NCBI GenBank assembly: GCA_040391785.1
Contig: JBEBXH010000006.1
Coordinates: forward strand, 60,401-124,400
DNA: 64,000 bases
Reading direction: 5' to 3'
Source: UBA5239 sp040391785
GTDB taxonomy: Bacteria; Verrucomicrobiota; Lentisphaeria; Victivallales; Victivallaceae
Made by a program: the position numbers and the translations under genes. Below the pieces are notes generated by a model. That model searched no databases. It saw only the letters and a list, made by a program, of their open reading frames with translations, and had not been told where the DNA came from. This document shows, piece after piece, positions 25,040-32,937 of the stretch (positions within the stretch are counted from its first letter, which is position 1; each line of letters starts with the position of its first letter).

Positions 25040-26815
25040 TCAGTTAGCCAGCACGGCTTTGATCCGGCGGACGCCGCGGCTGGAACTTTCTTCCTTGGTA
25101 ATTTTGAAACCGCCGAGGTCGCCGGTGTTGGCGGCATGCGGCCCGCCGCAGACTTCCTTGCTGAAGTCGCCCATGGTGTACACCTTGACTTTTTCACCGT
25201 AACGGTCGCCGAAAAGCCCGATCGCACCCTCGCCCTGAGCATCTTCGAAGCTCATTTCGCGGCAGTCGATCGGAATCCTGGCCTGAATCGCTTCATTGAC
25301 CAGTTTTTCCACTTCGGCAATTTCTTCCGGAGTCATTTTATCGTTGTACGAAAAGTCGAAACGCAGCCGGTCGGCGGTGATATTCGACCCGCGCTGTTCC
25401 ACACCGCCGCCGAGAACCCGGCGCAAAGCGGCCTGCAACAGGTGTGTGGCCGTATGCAGCTTGGCTGTCTGGTCCGAATGATCGGCCAGTCCGCCCTTGA
25501 ACTTCTGCTCGGCGCCCTGGCGCGACAGCGCCTGGTGCTTCTCGTATGCTTCGTTGTAACCCGGCAAATCGACCTCAAAACCCTTTTCGCGGGCCATTTC
25601 CTCGGTCAGTTCGATCGGGAAGCCGTATGTTTCATAAAGGAAAAACGCGTTTTTGCCGCTGATCACTTTTTTGACGACATGAGCGGGCACGCGGCCAATC
25701 AGTTTTTCGAACTCGCGGGTGCCGTGCTCGAGCGTGGTGTTGAACTGTTTTTCCTCGACCTGAAGCTCGTCCAGGATGATCGCCTGGCGCTCTTTCAGCT
25801 CCGGATAAACATCGCCGAAATTGTCGATGACCACCTGCGCGATGACCGGCATGAAATTGCTCAAGCCGAGCTTGCGTCCTTCGCGGATGGCGCGACGGAT
25901 CAGGCGGCGCAGCACGTAGGCCTGGTCGACCTTGCCCGGCGTGATGCCGTCGCCAATGATGAACACCGCGGCGCGGGTATGGTCGGCGATGATGCGCTCG
26001 GAGTTGGTCCGCTCGGCCGGAGCCTCGCTCAACCCGCGCAGTTCGTCGATTTTGCGCAGCAACGGCTGGAAAATTTCGGTCTCATAACAGCTCGCCTTGC
26101 CCTGCAGCACGGCGGTTACGCGTTCGACACCCATACCGGTGTCGACGTTCTGCTTGGCCAGCGGCTCGTAAACGCCGTCGGCATTTTTATTGTACTGCAT
26201 GAACACGTCGTTCCAGATTTCCACCCAGAGCTTGTTGCTCGGATCGTAAACCTCGGGGGCCTCGCCGCCGCCGGTCCAGTAGAACATTTCGGTATCGGGT
26301 CCGCAGGGGCCGGTCTGGCCGGCGGGTCCCCACCAATTGTCCTTTTTGCCGAGCTTGGCAATGCGGTTCTCGGACACGCCGAGGCTGCGCCACATGTTAT
26401 AAGCCACCTCGTCGAACGGGCAGTCCGCGTCGCCGGCAAACACCGTAAACGCGAGATTTTTCAACGGAATATTCAGCCACTCGGGGCTGGTCAGAAATTC
26501 AAAACTGTACTTGATGGCGTCTTCCTTGAAATAATCGCCCAGCGACCAGTTGCCGAGCATTTCGAAGAAGGTCAGGTGCACGGGATCGCCGACTTCGTCG
26601 ATGTCGCCGGTACGGATGCATTTCTGGTAATCGCAGAGCCTCGTGCCGAGCGGATGATTGGCTCCCATCAGGTACGGCACCAGCGGGTGCATACCGGCAG
26701 TAGTGAAAAGACAGGTCGGATCGTTATCCGGGACCAGCGGAGCGCTTTTGATTTCGCGGTGGCCCTTGGAGACGAAAAATTCAATATATTTTTTTCTTAA
26801 TTCGTTTGCTTTCAT
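25040..26815 (-). CDS. alaS: Alanyl-tRNA synthetase, short form without C-Ala domain
   Basis: 591 aa against about 875 for most bacterial AlaRS. The class II core is complete (LRKKYIEFFVSKGHREIKSAPL, FTTAGMHPLVPYLMG, HLTFFEMLGNWSLGDYFK, QTGPCGPDTEMFYWTGG). The editing domain is present with HTATH near residue 453 and CGGPH near 555, in place of the more common CGGTH. The protein stops at SSSRGVRRIKAVLAN, so the DHHA1/C-Ala oligomerisation and tRNA-elbow region is missing. Short AlaRS forms like this are known in several bacterial lineages, so it is not necessarily truncated by mutation. It adds alanine to tRNA-Ala and edits Ser/Gly. The promoter TTGACA-17-TATATT lies at 26846-26874. Confidence 0.93.
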   Translation of the reverse strand: MKANELRKKYIEFFVSKGHREIKSAPLVPDNDPTCLFTTAGMHPLVPYLMGANHPLGTRLCDYQKCIRTGDIDEVGDPVHLTFFEMLGNWSLGDYFKEDAIKYSFEFLTSPEWLNIPLKNLAFTVFAGDADCPFDEVAYNMWRSLGVSENRIAKLGKKDNWWGPAGQTGPCGPDTEMFYWTGGGEAPEVYDPSNKLWVEIWNDVFMQYNKNADGVYEPLAKQNVDTGMGVERVTAVLQGKASCYETEIFQPLLRKIDELRGLSEAPAERTNSERIIADHTRAAVFIIGDGITPGKVDQAYVLRRLIRRAIREGRKLGLSNFMPVIAQVVIDNFGDVYPELKERQAIILDELQVEEKQFNTTLEHGTREFEKLIGRVPAHVVKKVISGKNAFFLYETYGFPIELTEEMAREKGFEVDLPGYNEAYEKHQALSRQGAEQKFKGGLADHSDQTAKLHTATHLLQAALRRVLGGGVEQRGSNITADRLRFDFSYNDKMTPEEIAEVEKLVNEAIQARIPIDCREMSFEDAQGEGAIGLFGDRYGEKVKVYTMGDFSKEVCGGPHAANTGDLGGFKITKEESSSRGVRRIKAVLAN

Positions 26816-26845
26816 AAGTCTTCATCTTTTTTTAGTAATCTGAGT

Positions 26846-26874
26846 AATATAGTCCATAAAACCTATGATGTCAA
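26846..26874 (-). promoter_or_regulatory. Sigma-70-type promoter of alaS
   Basis: On the minus strand TTGACA (complement of 26869-26874) and TATATT (complement of 26846-26851) are spaced by 17 nt, 30 nt upstream of the alaS start. Confidence 0.75.
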
Positions 26875-27285
26875 CCCTCAAAACCTACGGACGTGAAATT
26901 TATCGGCAGAACATAAAAAATCATATTTATCGATGCCCACGCAAAAAACCAGTCCTTTTGCCCACACCTGAGCAGCCATTACTCATCAATAAAGACACCA
27001 GTCCCTTATCGGACATCTATTTCAAACCAATCGGAAAGCATCCTTTTCGCGAAAATAAATATATTTATCATAGACTTTTATTCTTTACTTCTTGTTTTTT
27101 TAAGCAACAAGAGCCGATCTAATATTAATCCAGCGTCCTTCTTACCTGATTATTTTAATAAGAAATAAATATTTTTACTATTTTCTTATTTTTTAACTTT
27201 ACTTCTTGAAAGAGTATGATATCTTATGCGCCATTCAAACAATTCCGGAGATGTATACCGGAATGTTAAAATAAGGGAACAGAAA
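26875..27285. other. AT-rich intergenic region between divergent alaS and pseudopilin genes
   Basis: About 410 nt, far richer in A+T than its surroundings, with homopolymer runs and a small CTTGTT/AACAAG hairpin near 27092-27113. A short plus-strand frame (26865-27122) runs through the alaS promoter, has no SD and no recognisable protein features, so it is not called. TTAACT (27193-27198) and TATGAT (27215-27220), 16 nt apart, may be the pseudopilin promoter. Nothing else recognised. Confidence 0.6.
27242..27264 (+). promoter_or_regulatory. Leader hairpin upstream of the pseudopilin gene
   Basis: Perfect 7-bp arms ATTCCGG and CCGGAAT with a 9-nt loop end about 20 nt before the pseudopilin ATG, just upstream of the SD AAGGGAA. 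It may protect the mRNA 5' end; the function is inferred. Confidence 0.4.
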
Positions 27286-28005
27286 ATGAATTTGAAAAAG
27301 AAAAATTATTTCACACTTATCGAGCTCTTGGTCGTGGTTGCGATTATCGCGATTCTGGCCGGGATGCTGCTGCCGGCGCTCGCCAAAGCCCGCGCCAAAG
27401 CCCACGAAGCCAAATGCATGAACAACCTGAAGCAGCTCGGTCTCGCTGTCATCAACTATTGCGATGACAATGATAAACTGCCATTTGGCCCCGTCAGACT
27501 GCCTCTCGAATATACTTTTGACTGGGCAACCATCTACGGAGGCGCGTTCTATGCCGGCAATACCGAAAAAGAAATCTGGGAAGAGAAGGGCGCCAGCATC
27601 TACAAGTATATGAACCCGTATGTCACCAATCGCGATATCGCGCTTTGCCCTTCCGATTACAATTGGTCAAATGCGCATTGGGAAGCATGGCTGGTCAAAG
27701 AAAAGAAAGCTTACTACCGCTGGTACGAAGGCGCCAGCGGCTGGTCGGCAAATGGAAGCTCTCCCTGTCCGAGAACGCTGGACAATCCGTTGTGGCCGGA
27801 TGCCGTATGGGCGACCTATGCCGAAGCCTCCCAGGAGCGTTCCCCCTCACGGGTATGGCTCTTCGGGGAAACATATCAGAACTGGGAAGTGAGCGACCTC
27901 GGTCCCCACGGTAAACGGCGCGGCAACTTGCTCTTTGCCGACGGGCATGTGGAACCCTCCTACCCGGTCAAGCTCCTCTATAACCAGAAACTGCCGGATT
28001 TTTAA
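27286..28005 (+). CDS. Pseudopilin-like protein with prepilin N-terminal domain
   Basis: 239 aa starting at MNLKKKNY with SD AAGGGAA; the in-frame ATG at 27226 lies in the leader. FTLIELLVVVAIIAILAGML follows, then LPALAKARAKAHEAKCMNNLKQLGLAV. Glu +5 is present, and the residue before Phe is Tyr rather than Gly. The C-terminal GKRRGNLLFADGHVEPSYPVK is the H-x-DG-type tail with an intact ADGH. The next gene, a lipoprotein with a toroid-like fold, starts 6 nt after the stop, again pairing a pseudopilin with an exported carbohydrate-type protein. Confidence 0.87.
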   Translation: MNLKKKNYFTLIELLVVVAIIAILAGMLLPALAKARAKAHEAKCMNNLKQLGLAVINYCDDNDKLPFGPVRLPLEYTFDWATIYGGAFYAGNTEKEIWEEKGASIYKYMNPYVTNRDIALCPSDYNWSNAHWEAWLVKEKKAYYRWYEGASGWSANGSSPCPRTLDNPLWPDAVWATYAEASQERSPSRVWLFGETYQNWEVSDLGPHGKRRGNLLFADGHVEPSYPVKLLYNQKLPDF

Positions 28006-28011
28006 TCCTCT

Positions 28012-29112
28012 ATGAAAAAGTCTTTTCTGATCATCGCGATAGCAGCCGCGATTTTCTCAGGTGCGATCCTGAGCTGCAGTCAACCGGTGGCGGAAACACC
28101 GGAAGTCAACGTGCCGGGGAGTGATTCCCGGCGCGCTGTCCTGGAAGCCATGCTGGCGGCCCGGCTGCCCGACGGCGGCCTCCGGATCACCAGCAACAAC
28201 CATCTGGTGTGGATCAATCCGTACTTCGGCAACCTCGCGGTCCACGCCATGCTGGCGGCCATGCCGGAATACCCCGATCTGGCCCCGGAAATCAAGGATA
28301 CCGCCGAAAAATGGCTGCTGTGGTATGCCGATCACCAGCAGCAGGATGGTTCGATCTGCGACTTTACCGGTACCATGGACTCCTACGAGAGCAGCGGGAA
28401 ATACGATTCGACCGATTCCTACACGGCCACCTATCTGGTCATTGCGCTGAAAGTGGCACGGCTAAACAACGGAGAAATTCCGGACAACGTAGCCGCAGCC
28501 GTCAAAAAAGCCTATGGCTGCATGAATTCGACCATGCAGAAAGACGGTCTGACCTGGGCCACACCCGCCTACAAGGCTAAGTACCTGATGGATGCGATCG
28601 AAGTCAATCAAGGGTTAACTGCTGCGGTCGAGCTCTTCGGGGTGCTGAAAGAACCCAAGCTCCAGAAGGACGCGAAAAAACGCCTCGCCAAAAATACCGT
28701 CGCCCTGAATAAGTTTTATCTCAAAGATAAACCATACCTCGCCTGGGCAATCACCGAAGGCGATACGGTTCATCAAGGCTTTGAGAAACTCTATCCGGAC
28801 CTGCTGGCCAACAGTTTTGCTGCGGCTTGCATTCCCGGCCTGAACAAACGTTATTGGCAAAAACTGAGTACCAAACAGGCCGAACTGGTCCAGGCCATTT
28901 GCCCGCAATTTTATATTGCCGCATTGCGCTTTGGGGACCACGCCGCAGCCGAAGCCGTTCGGGAACAGGGGCGACGAAAACTGGAAACCACCCCGGATCT
29001 TCGGGCAATCTATCTGGATCAGCTGTATTCGCTCCTGATCATCAGCCTCGACGATCCGAATTTCTGGCCGGAAATGGCCGCTCCGACAGCCTCGTCACCA
29101 TTGATCCGGTAG
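28012..29112 (+). CDS. Lipoprotein with (alpha/alpha) barrel, glycoside-hydrolase-like
   Basis: 366 aa. The N-terminus MKKSFLIIAIAAAIFSGAIL ends in a lipobox SC at about residue 22. The mature part is helical with repeats of hairpin type: WINPYFGNLAVHAMLAAMPEY, WLLWYADHQQQDGSICDFTG, STDSYTATYLVIALKVARL and DAIEVNQGLTAAVELFGVL. This alternation of helices with DG and aromatic loops is typical of six- or seven-hairpin toroid glycosidases and lyases, but no family-specific catalytic acid is identified with confidence. It follows the pseudopilin by 6 nt without a strong SD, suggesting coupling. Predicted at the outer or inner membrane surface. Confidence 0.65.
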   Translation: MKKSFLIIAIAAAIFSGAILSCSQPVAETPEVNVPGSDSRRAVLEAMLAARLPDGGLRITSNNHLVWINPYFGNLAVHAMLAAMPEYPDLAPEIKDTAEKWLLWYADHQQQDGSICDFTGTMDSYESSGKYDSTDSYTATYLVIALKVARLNNGEIPDNVAAAVKKAYGCMNSTMQKDGLTWATPAYKAKYLMDAIEVNQGLTAAVELFGVLKEPKLQKDAKKRLAKNTVALNKFYLKDKPYLAWAITEGDTVHQGFEKLYPDLLANSFAAACIPGLNKRYWQKLSTKQAELVQAICPQFYIAALRFGDHAAAEAVREQGRRKLETTPDLRAIYLDQLYSLLIISLDDPNFWPEMAAPTASSPLIR

Positions 29113-29140
29113 TTGTTTTTCTGCAGTTTCGATCTTGCAA

Positions 29141-29181
29141 TCCTGGAATTCGCGGTCTATATTTTTGACCGCGATCCAGGA
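29141..29181 (+). promoter_or_regulatory. Hairpin covering the SD of the downstream membrane protein
   Basis: Left arm 29141-29157 (TCCTGG...CGCGGTC) pairs with right arm 29167-29181 (GACCGCG...CCAGGA), leaving a 2-nt bulge and a 9-nt U-rich loop. The right arm contains the CCAGGA half of the SD CCAGGAG used by the ATG at 29189, so the fold would hide the ribosome site. It could also act as a terminator for the preceding genes. Confidence 0.5.
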
Positions 29182-29188
29182 GCTGCAT

Positions 29189-30088
29189 ATGAACAGGAAA
29201 GTCTACCGGATTATCATCGCGGCCGAATTCGGCCTGATGATTCTTCTATCATTTTTGGTTAAATGCAATGCCGATTTTCTGGTGGAGACCGAAACTCTTG
29301 CTATTCGTTACGGTTTCCCGTTTCCGTACTACGAATTGTTTTCCACATACGACCTTCAATCGGGCGGGTTGATAACGGATGAGTATGTTGTTGAGACTCC
29401 ATGGTATTGGGCCATCTCTTTGAACGTCGGATTATTTGCCGTTGTCGGACTGTTTGCGGTATGGTATTTTGACAGGAACCGGATTTTGAGAACGATGAAT
29501 TATATTTTGCCGGTATTTAGCGGCTTATTCGTTCTCTTAATGCTGGCAAATGTTCTTGGACCGTGGAAAAATGTTCCTGTTCTGATTACCTGTCTGGATA
29601 TCGCATGCATTCTCATGGCTGCCATTTTATTCGTGAAATACTTGAGCAGGCTCGACGGGGTGGAATTCTGGATCATGTTACTGTCCGTCATCAATATTTT
29701 CCTGATATCGTTTTTTTCGTTCAAAAAAGAAATAATCTTCATGGGGGATAATGAATGCAGCTATTTTTCCGGTTTCCCTTTCCAGATTATTTTCAATACT
29801 CCTCAGGCATACGATGTTGAAATCGTATCCGTGTGGTTCATTGCCGATATCGTCCTGCTTGGCGGAATTTATTTCCTGCTTTATTTCTTTCGCCGTTTCG
29901 GTACGAGACTATTATTGTACGGATTGATTTTATCCACCTTTGCCGCAATCACCTTTGCCGCATTGCCGGATAAATGCTGGAGAACCAATTTTTTCCTTTC
30001 GCTGGTTCCTTTGATTCTGATCGCCATATTATTCATAACTTACGGGGTGAATTATGCCAAATCGCGTAAAACCCGGACAAGTTTTTGA
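29189..30088 (+). CDS. Polytopic membrane protein of unknown function
   Basis: 299 aa starting at MNRKVYRIIIAAEFGLMILL behind SD CCAGGAG. About seven or eight hydrophobic helices are visible, with an extracytoplasmic segment after the first (VETETLAIRYGFPFPYYELFSTYDL) and another around DNECSYFSGFPFQIIFNTPQ. No catalytic motif or transporter signature was recognised. Base composition is slightly more AT-rich than its neighbours. It stands alone between the lipoprotein gene and the GntR/LacI regulator, and its translation may be limited by the hairpin over its SD. Confidence 0.7.
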   Translation: MNRKVYRIIIAAEFGLMILLSFLVKCNADFLVETETLAIRYGFPFPYYELFSTYDLQSGGLITDEYVVETPWYWAISLNVGLFAVVGLFAVWYFDRNRILRTMNYILPVFSGLFVLLMLANVLGPWKNVPVLITCLDIACILMAAILFVKYLSRLDGVEFWIMLLSVINIFLISFFSFKKEIIFMGDNECSYFSGFPFQIIFNTPQAYDVEIVSVWFIADIVLLGGIYFLLYFFRRFGTRLLLYGLILSTFAAITFAALPDKCWRTNFFLSLVPLILIAILFITYGVNYAKSRKTRTSF

Positions 30089-30101
30089 GTTTTTCATTGC
30101 C

Positions 30102-30134
30102 TCCTATACATCCTATATGTCCCATTCGTCCTAT
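30102..30134. repeat. 9-bp periodic TCCTAT array (four units)
   Basis: Four consecutive units start with TCCTAT, TCCTAT, TCCCAT and TCCTAT, each 9 bp apart with three variable bases between. The same unit builds the larger palindromic array at 61186-61260. It lies 14 nt after a stop codon in a non-coding gap. Confidence 0.7.
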
Positions 30135-30179
30135 CAAAATTATTACCTTGGTCAATAAGGCAAAATCTCGAATAATGAT

Positions 30180-30207
30180 TTGACATTCGCAAATAATGCA
30201 CTATTTT
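30180..30207 (+). promoter_or_regulatory. Sigma-70-type promoter of the GntR/LacI-DUF4091 operon
   Basis: TTGACA (30180-30185) and TATTTT (30202-30207) with a 16-nt spacer; the operator palindrome follows directly. Confidence 0.7.
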
Positions 30208-30209
30208 AA

Positions 30210-30229
30210 AAACTGGTATCTACCAGTTT
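30210..30229. promoter_or_regulatory. Perfect 20-bp operator AAACTGGTATCTACCAGTTT
   Basis: Arms of 9 bp are perfectly complementary around a central TC. The site covers the expected start of transcription and ends 6 nt before the regulator start, so the GntR/LacI protein probably represses its own operon through it. The TGGTA/TACCA core resembles sites of GntR-family sugar regulators. Confidence 0.75.
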
Positions 30230-30235
30230 CGATCA

Positions 30236-31297
30236 ATGGTGCTTTGGATGGCGACGAAAAACAGCGACAAACTTTATTTGCAGATCATGCAGCACATCCG
30301 CGAGGATATCGCAGAGCGCCGCCCCGATTATCTTGATTCGGAGCGGGTACTGCAGGATAAGCTGAAGGCGTCCCGCACCACCATCCGCCGGGCATTGCGT
30401 GAACTGGAACGGGAAAAGTTGATCATTCCGATTCACGGCAAGGGCTACATGGTCAATTATCCGGGGGCGTCCGACGGGCAGATCCTCGGCAAAATCGGCA
30501 TCATTTCCAATCCCGCCGTGGGCGAATACGAGACACAGGTGCAGAACGCGCTGATCGGGTATCTTTACCGTTCGGGGCTGCGGCCGCTGGTGGCGGTGTG
30601 CAACCCGGATTTCGAGCAGCCGCACGAGAAAACCGCCAGTCTGCTTTCCGAGTGCGACGGGGTGATTATCGGCAGCGGGCTTTATCATTTCAAAAAGACC
30701 AAGTTCCTGAAGCAGAATTCGCACCGGCTGCTCGGGCTGCCGTATCCGGTACCGGCGATTGGCTGTGCCAGCGTCACCCCGGATTTGACCGACGGATTTT
30801 ATGAAATCACCTCGCTGCTGCTCAAGATGGGGCATCGCCGCATCGCACTGCTGACCTCGGGCGGCGACGAGCGTTGCCGTGGTTACGAGCGGGCGTTCAA
30901 GCGGCACCGGCGGAAGCTGATTCCGGAGTTGATTGTCCAGTGCCGCGGTTACCGGCACGAGGGCTACCGGGCGTTCGGCGAAGTGCTGGCGGCGGGGCTC
31001 GAGTGCACGGCGGTGGTCTGCCAGAACGATCCTTGCGCGCTCGGGGTCATGGAGCGTTGTTTCAAGGAAGGAATCCAGGTACCCGACCAGATTTCGATCT
31101 GCGGGGCCGACAACGTTTTGAGTTCGGAGTTATACCCGGTGCCGTTAACCACGGTGGGTATTGATATTGAAAAGATGTGTCGTATCGCGCTGGAATTGCT
31201 CATGGAGGGCATTCGCAGCGGCCGGGCGGCAGAGCCAAAAATTTTGCAATCAACCCTGATCGTCAGGGAATCAATCAAGGAATTAAAAAAATGTTGA
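30236..31297 (+). CDS. GntR-type regulator with LacI-like sugar-binding domain
   Basis: 353 aa. GntR winged helix at about residues 8-75 (KLYLQIMQHIREDIAERRPDY, VLQDKLKASRTTIRRALRELE, KLIIPIHGKGYMVNY). A PBP1/LacI-type effector domain follows: IGIISNPAVGEYE, CDGVIIGSGLYHF, DGFYEITSLLLKMGHRRIALLTSGGDER, CTAVVCQNDPCALGVMERCFKEGI and VPDQISICGADNVLSSELYPVPLTTV, the classic LacI-family C-terminal run. ATG at 30236 or 30248 may be used; no strong SD is seen and a short-leader mRNA is likely. The stop overlaps the DUF4091 gene start by 7 nt, so the two form one unit under the palindromic operator. Confidence 0.88.
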   Translation: MVLWMATKNSDKLYLQIMQHIREDIAERRPDYLDSERVLQDKLKASRTTIRRALRELEREKLIIPIHGKGYMVNYPGASDGQILGKIGIISNPAVGEYETQVQNALIGYLYRSGLRPLVAVCNPDFEQPHEKTASLLSECDGVIIGSGLYHFKKTKFLKQNSHRLLGLPYPVPAIGCASVTPDLTDGFYEITSLLLKMGHRRIALLTSGGDERCRGYERAFKRHRRKLIPELIVQCRGYRHEGYRAFGEVLAAGLECTAVVCQNDPCALGVMERCFKEGIQVPDQISICGADNVLSSELYPVPLTTVGIDIEKMCRIALELLMEGIRSGRAAEPKILQSTLIVRESIKELKKC

Positions 31298-32937
31298 AGT
31301 TCAAGACCATCAGTTCCCTCGAAAAAGTCTTCAGCGACGAAGAGCTGCGCGCTTCCGAATGCCGCGGTTGCAGCGCCCTGCGCGGCGAAACGGTGTCGTT
31401 CCAGATCGCGCTCCGTTCGGAAGAACGCCAGTGGATCGGAATCGAGCTCCAGAGCGCCATTGCCGGTTGTTCCGTCCGCAGCGTGGAACTCGCGCCGTGC
31501 TCCATGATCAGCTATGGATTTGACGATAATTTCCTGCGCCGCGAACCGGGCATGTACCCCGACCCGCTGATGCCGCTCGAGGACAACCGCTGGAGCCTGC
31601 GCCCCAATCAGTGGCAGGCGCTGTGGGGCACCGTGCCCGTGCCGGAAAACTGCAAGCCGGGCAGCTATGACGTGACGGTCAAAGTCAAACTCGTGCCCGC
31701 CAGCGAAGGCATGACCGCGCCCGATGAGGAGTTTACCGCCGTTTTCACCGTCGAAGTCATCGATGCCGTGCTGCCCAGGCAGAAATTGATCCGCAGCGAG
31801 TGGTTCCACGCCGACTGCATCTACAAATTCTACGGCGTCGAATGCTGGAGCGAGGCGCACTGGTCGCTGCTCGAAAAATTCTTTGCCAATGCCGCCGGGC
31901 ACGGCATCAATATGCTGCTGACGCCGCTCTGGACGCAGCCGCTGGACACTGCTGTCGGCACCGAGCGCCCGACCATTCAGCTGTTGGATATTTCGTTGGA
32001 AAACGGCAAATACACGTTTGATTTCAGCAAACTTGAACGTTGGTTCGAGCTGGGCAAGAAGTGCGGTTTCGAATACTTCGATTTCGCCCATCCCTTCACC
32101 CAGTGGGGGGCCAGGTGCACGCCGAAAATCATCGTCAAAGTCAACGGCAAGGAAGAGAAAAAGTTCGGCTGGCACGTGGCCGCCAACTCCCCGGAATATG
32201 CCGACTTTATGAAACAGCTGATTCCGCAATTGCTGGAAGTGGTGAAGAAATTCGGTTTGATGAAAAACGTCTTTTTCCATATTTCCGACGAACCCCACAT
32301 CGACCATCTGGAAAGCTACAAGTATGGGGCCGACCTGCTGCGTCCGCTGATCGGCGATATTCCGATCATCGACGCGCTGTCGAGCATTGACTTCTACGAC
32401 AAGGGCGTGGTGGGGATTCCGATTCCGGCCAACAATCACATCGAGCCGTTTTATGAGCGCAACATTCCGAAGCTGTTCACTTACTACTGCGTGAGCCAGT
32501 GGAACAAGGTGCCGAACCGCTTTTTCGCCATGCCGTCGGCACGTAATCGCATTCTGGGTGTGCTGCTGTATACGTACAATGTAAGCGGCTTCCTGCAGTG
32601 GGGGTACAACTTCTGGTATACGCAGTATTCGCTCAAACAGGACATCAATCCGTTCCAGATTACCGATGCGGGCGGGGCGTTCCCCGGCGGCGACTCCTTC
32701 GCGGTATACCCCGGCAAAAACGGTCCGGTGGATTCACTCCGCCACGAAGTTTTCACCGAAGGATTGCAGGACATGCGCGCGCTGTGTCTGCTTGAGGAGA
32801 AGATCGGCCGTCAGGCAGTGCTGGATATGATCCACGAAGGGCTGTATTACAAGCTCACCATGGAGCGTTATCCGCAGGATGCGGCATGGCTGCTCGGCCT
32901 GCGTGACCGCGTCAATCACATGTTGTCCAGCAAGTGA
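31291..32937 (+). CDS. DUF4091 glycoside-hydrolase-like protein
   Basis: 548 aa starting at MLKFKTISSLEKVFSD behind AAGGA; no signal peptide. The N-terminal beta-sandwich (GETVSFQIALRSEERQ) precedes a TIM-barrel-like centre with WFHADCIYKFYGVECWSEAHW, DFAHPFTQWGA and KNVFFHISDEPHIDHL, whose Asp-Glu pair could be catalytic. The C-terminal DUF4091 signature includes LQWGYNFWYTQYSL, GDSFAVYPG and DSLRHEVFTEGLQDMRAL. These proteins are widespread in PVC and Bacteroidetes polysaccharide loci and are believed to be glycosidases. Cytosolic location and co-transcription with a GntR/LacI regulator suggest action on an imported oligosaccharide. The 3' end overlaps the convergent gene by 22 nt. Confidence 0.83.
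   Translation: MLKFKTISSLEKVFSDEELRASECRGCSALRGETVSFQIALRSEERQWIGIELQSAIAGCSVRSVELAPCSMISYGFDDNFLRREPGMYPDPLMPLEDNRWSLRPNQWQALWGTVPVPENCKPGSYDVTVKVKLVPASEGMTAPDEEFTAVFTVEVIDAVLPRQKLIRSEWFHADCIYKFYGVECWSEAHWSLLEKFFANAAGHGINMLLTPLWTQPLDTAVGTERPTIQLLDISLENGKYTFDFSKLERWFELGKKCGFEYFDFAHPFTQWGARCTPKIIVKVNGKEEKKFGWHVAANSPEYADFMKQLIPQLLEVVKKFGLMKNVFFHISDEPHIDHLESYKYGADLLRPLIGDIPIIDALSSIDFYDKGVVGIPIPANNHIEPFYERNIPKLFTYYCVSQWNKVPNRFFAMPSARNRILGVLLYTYNVSGFLQWGYNFWYTQYSLKQDINPFQITDAGGAFPGGDSFAVYPGKNGPVDSLRHEVFTEGLQDMRALCLLEEKIGRQAVLDMIHEGLYYKLTMERYPQDAAWLLGLRDRVNHMLSSK

Noticed and set aside
25019..26800. Long open frame on the plus strand opposite alaS (593 codons)
   Set aside because: alaS on the other strand is unambiguous; the frame has no family motifs and arises from GC-rich codon usage. 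Similar antisense frames opposite the kinases (41644-43704, 44190-46523, 48809-50890) were rejected for the same reason.
26865..27122. 85-codon frame in the AT-rich gap
   Set aside because: It overlaps the alaS promoter, has no SD and a low-complexity product.
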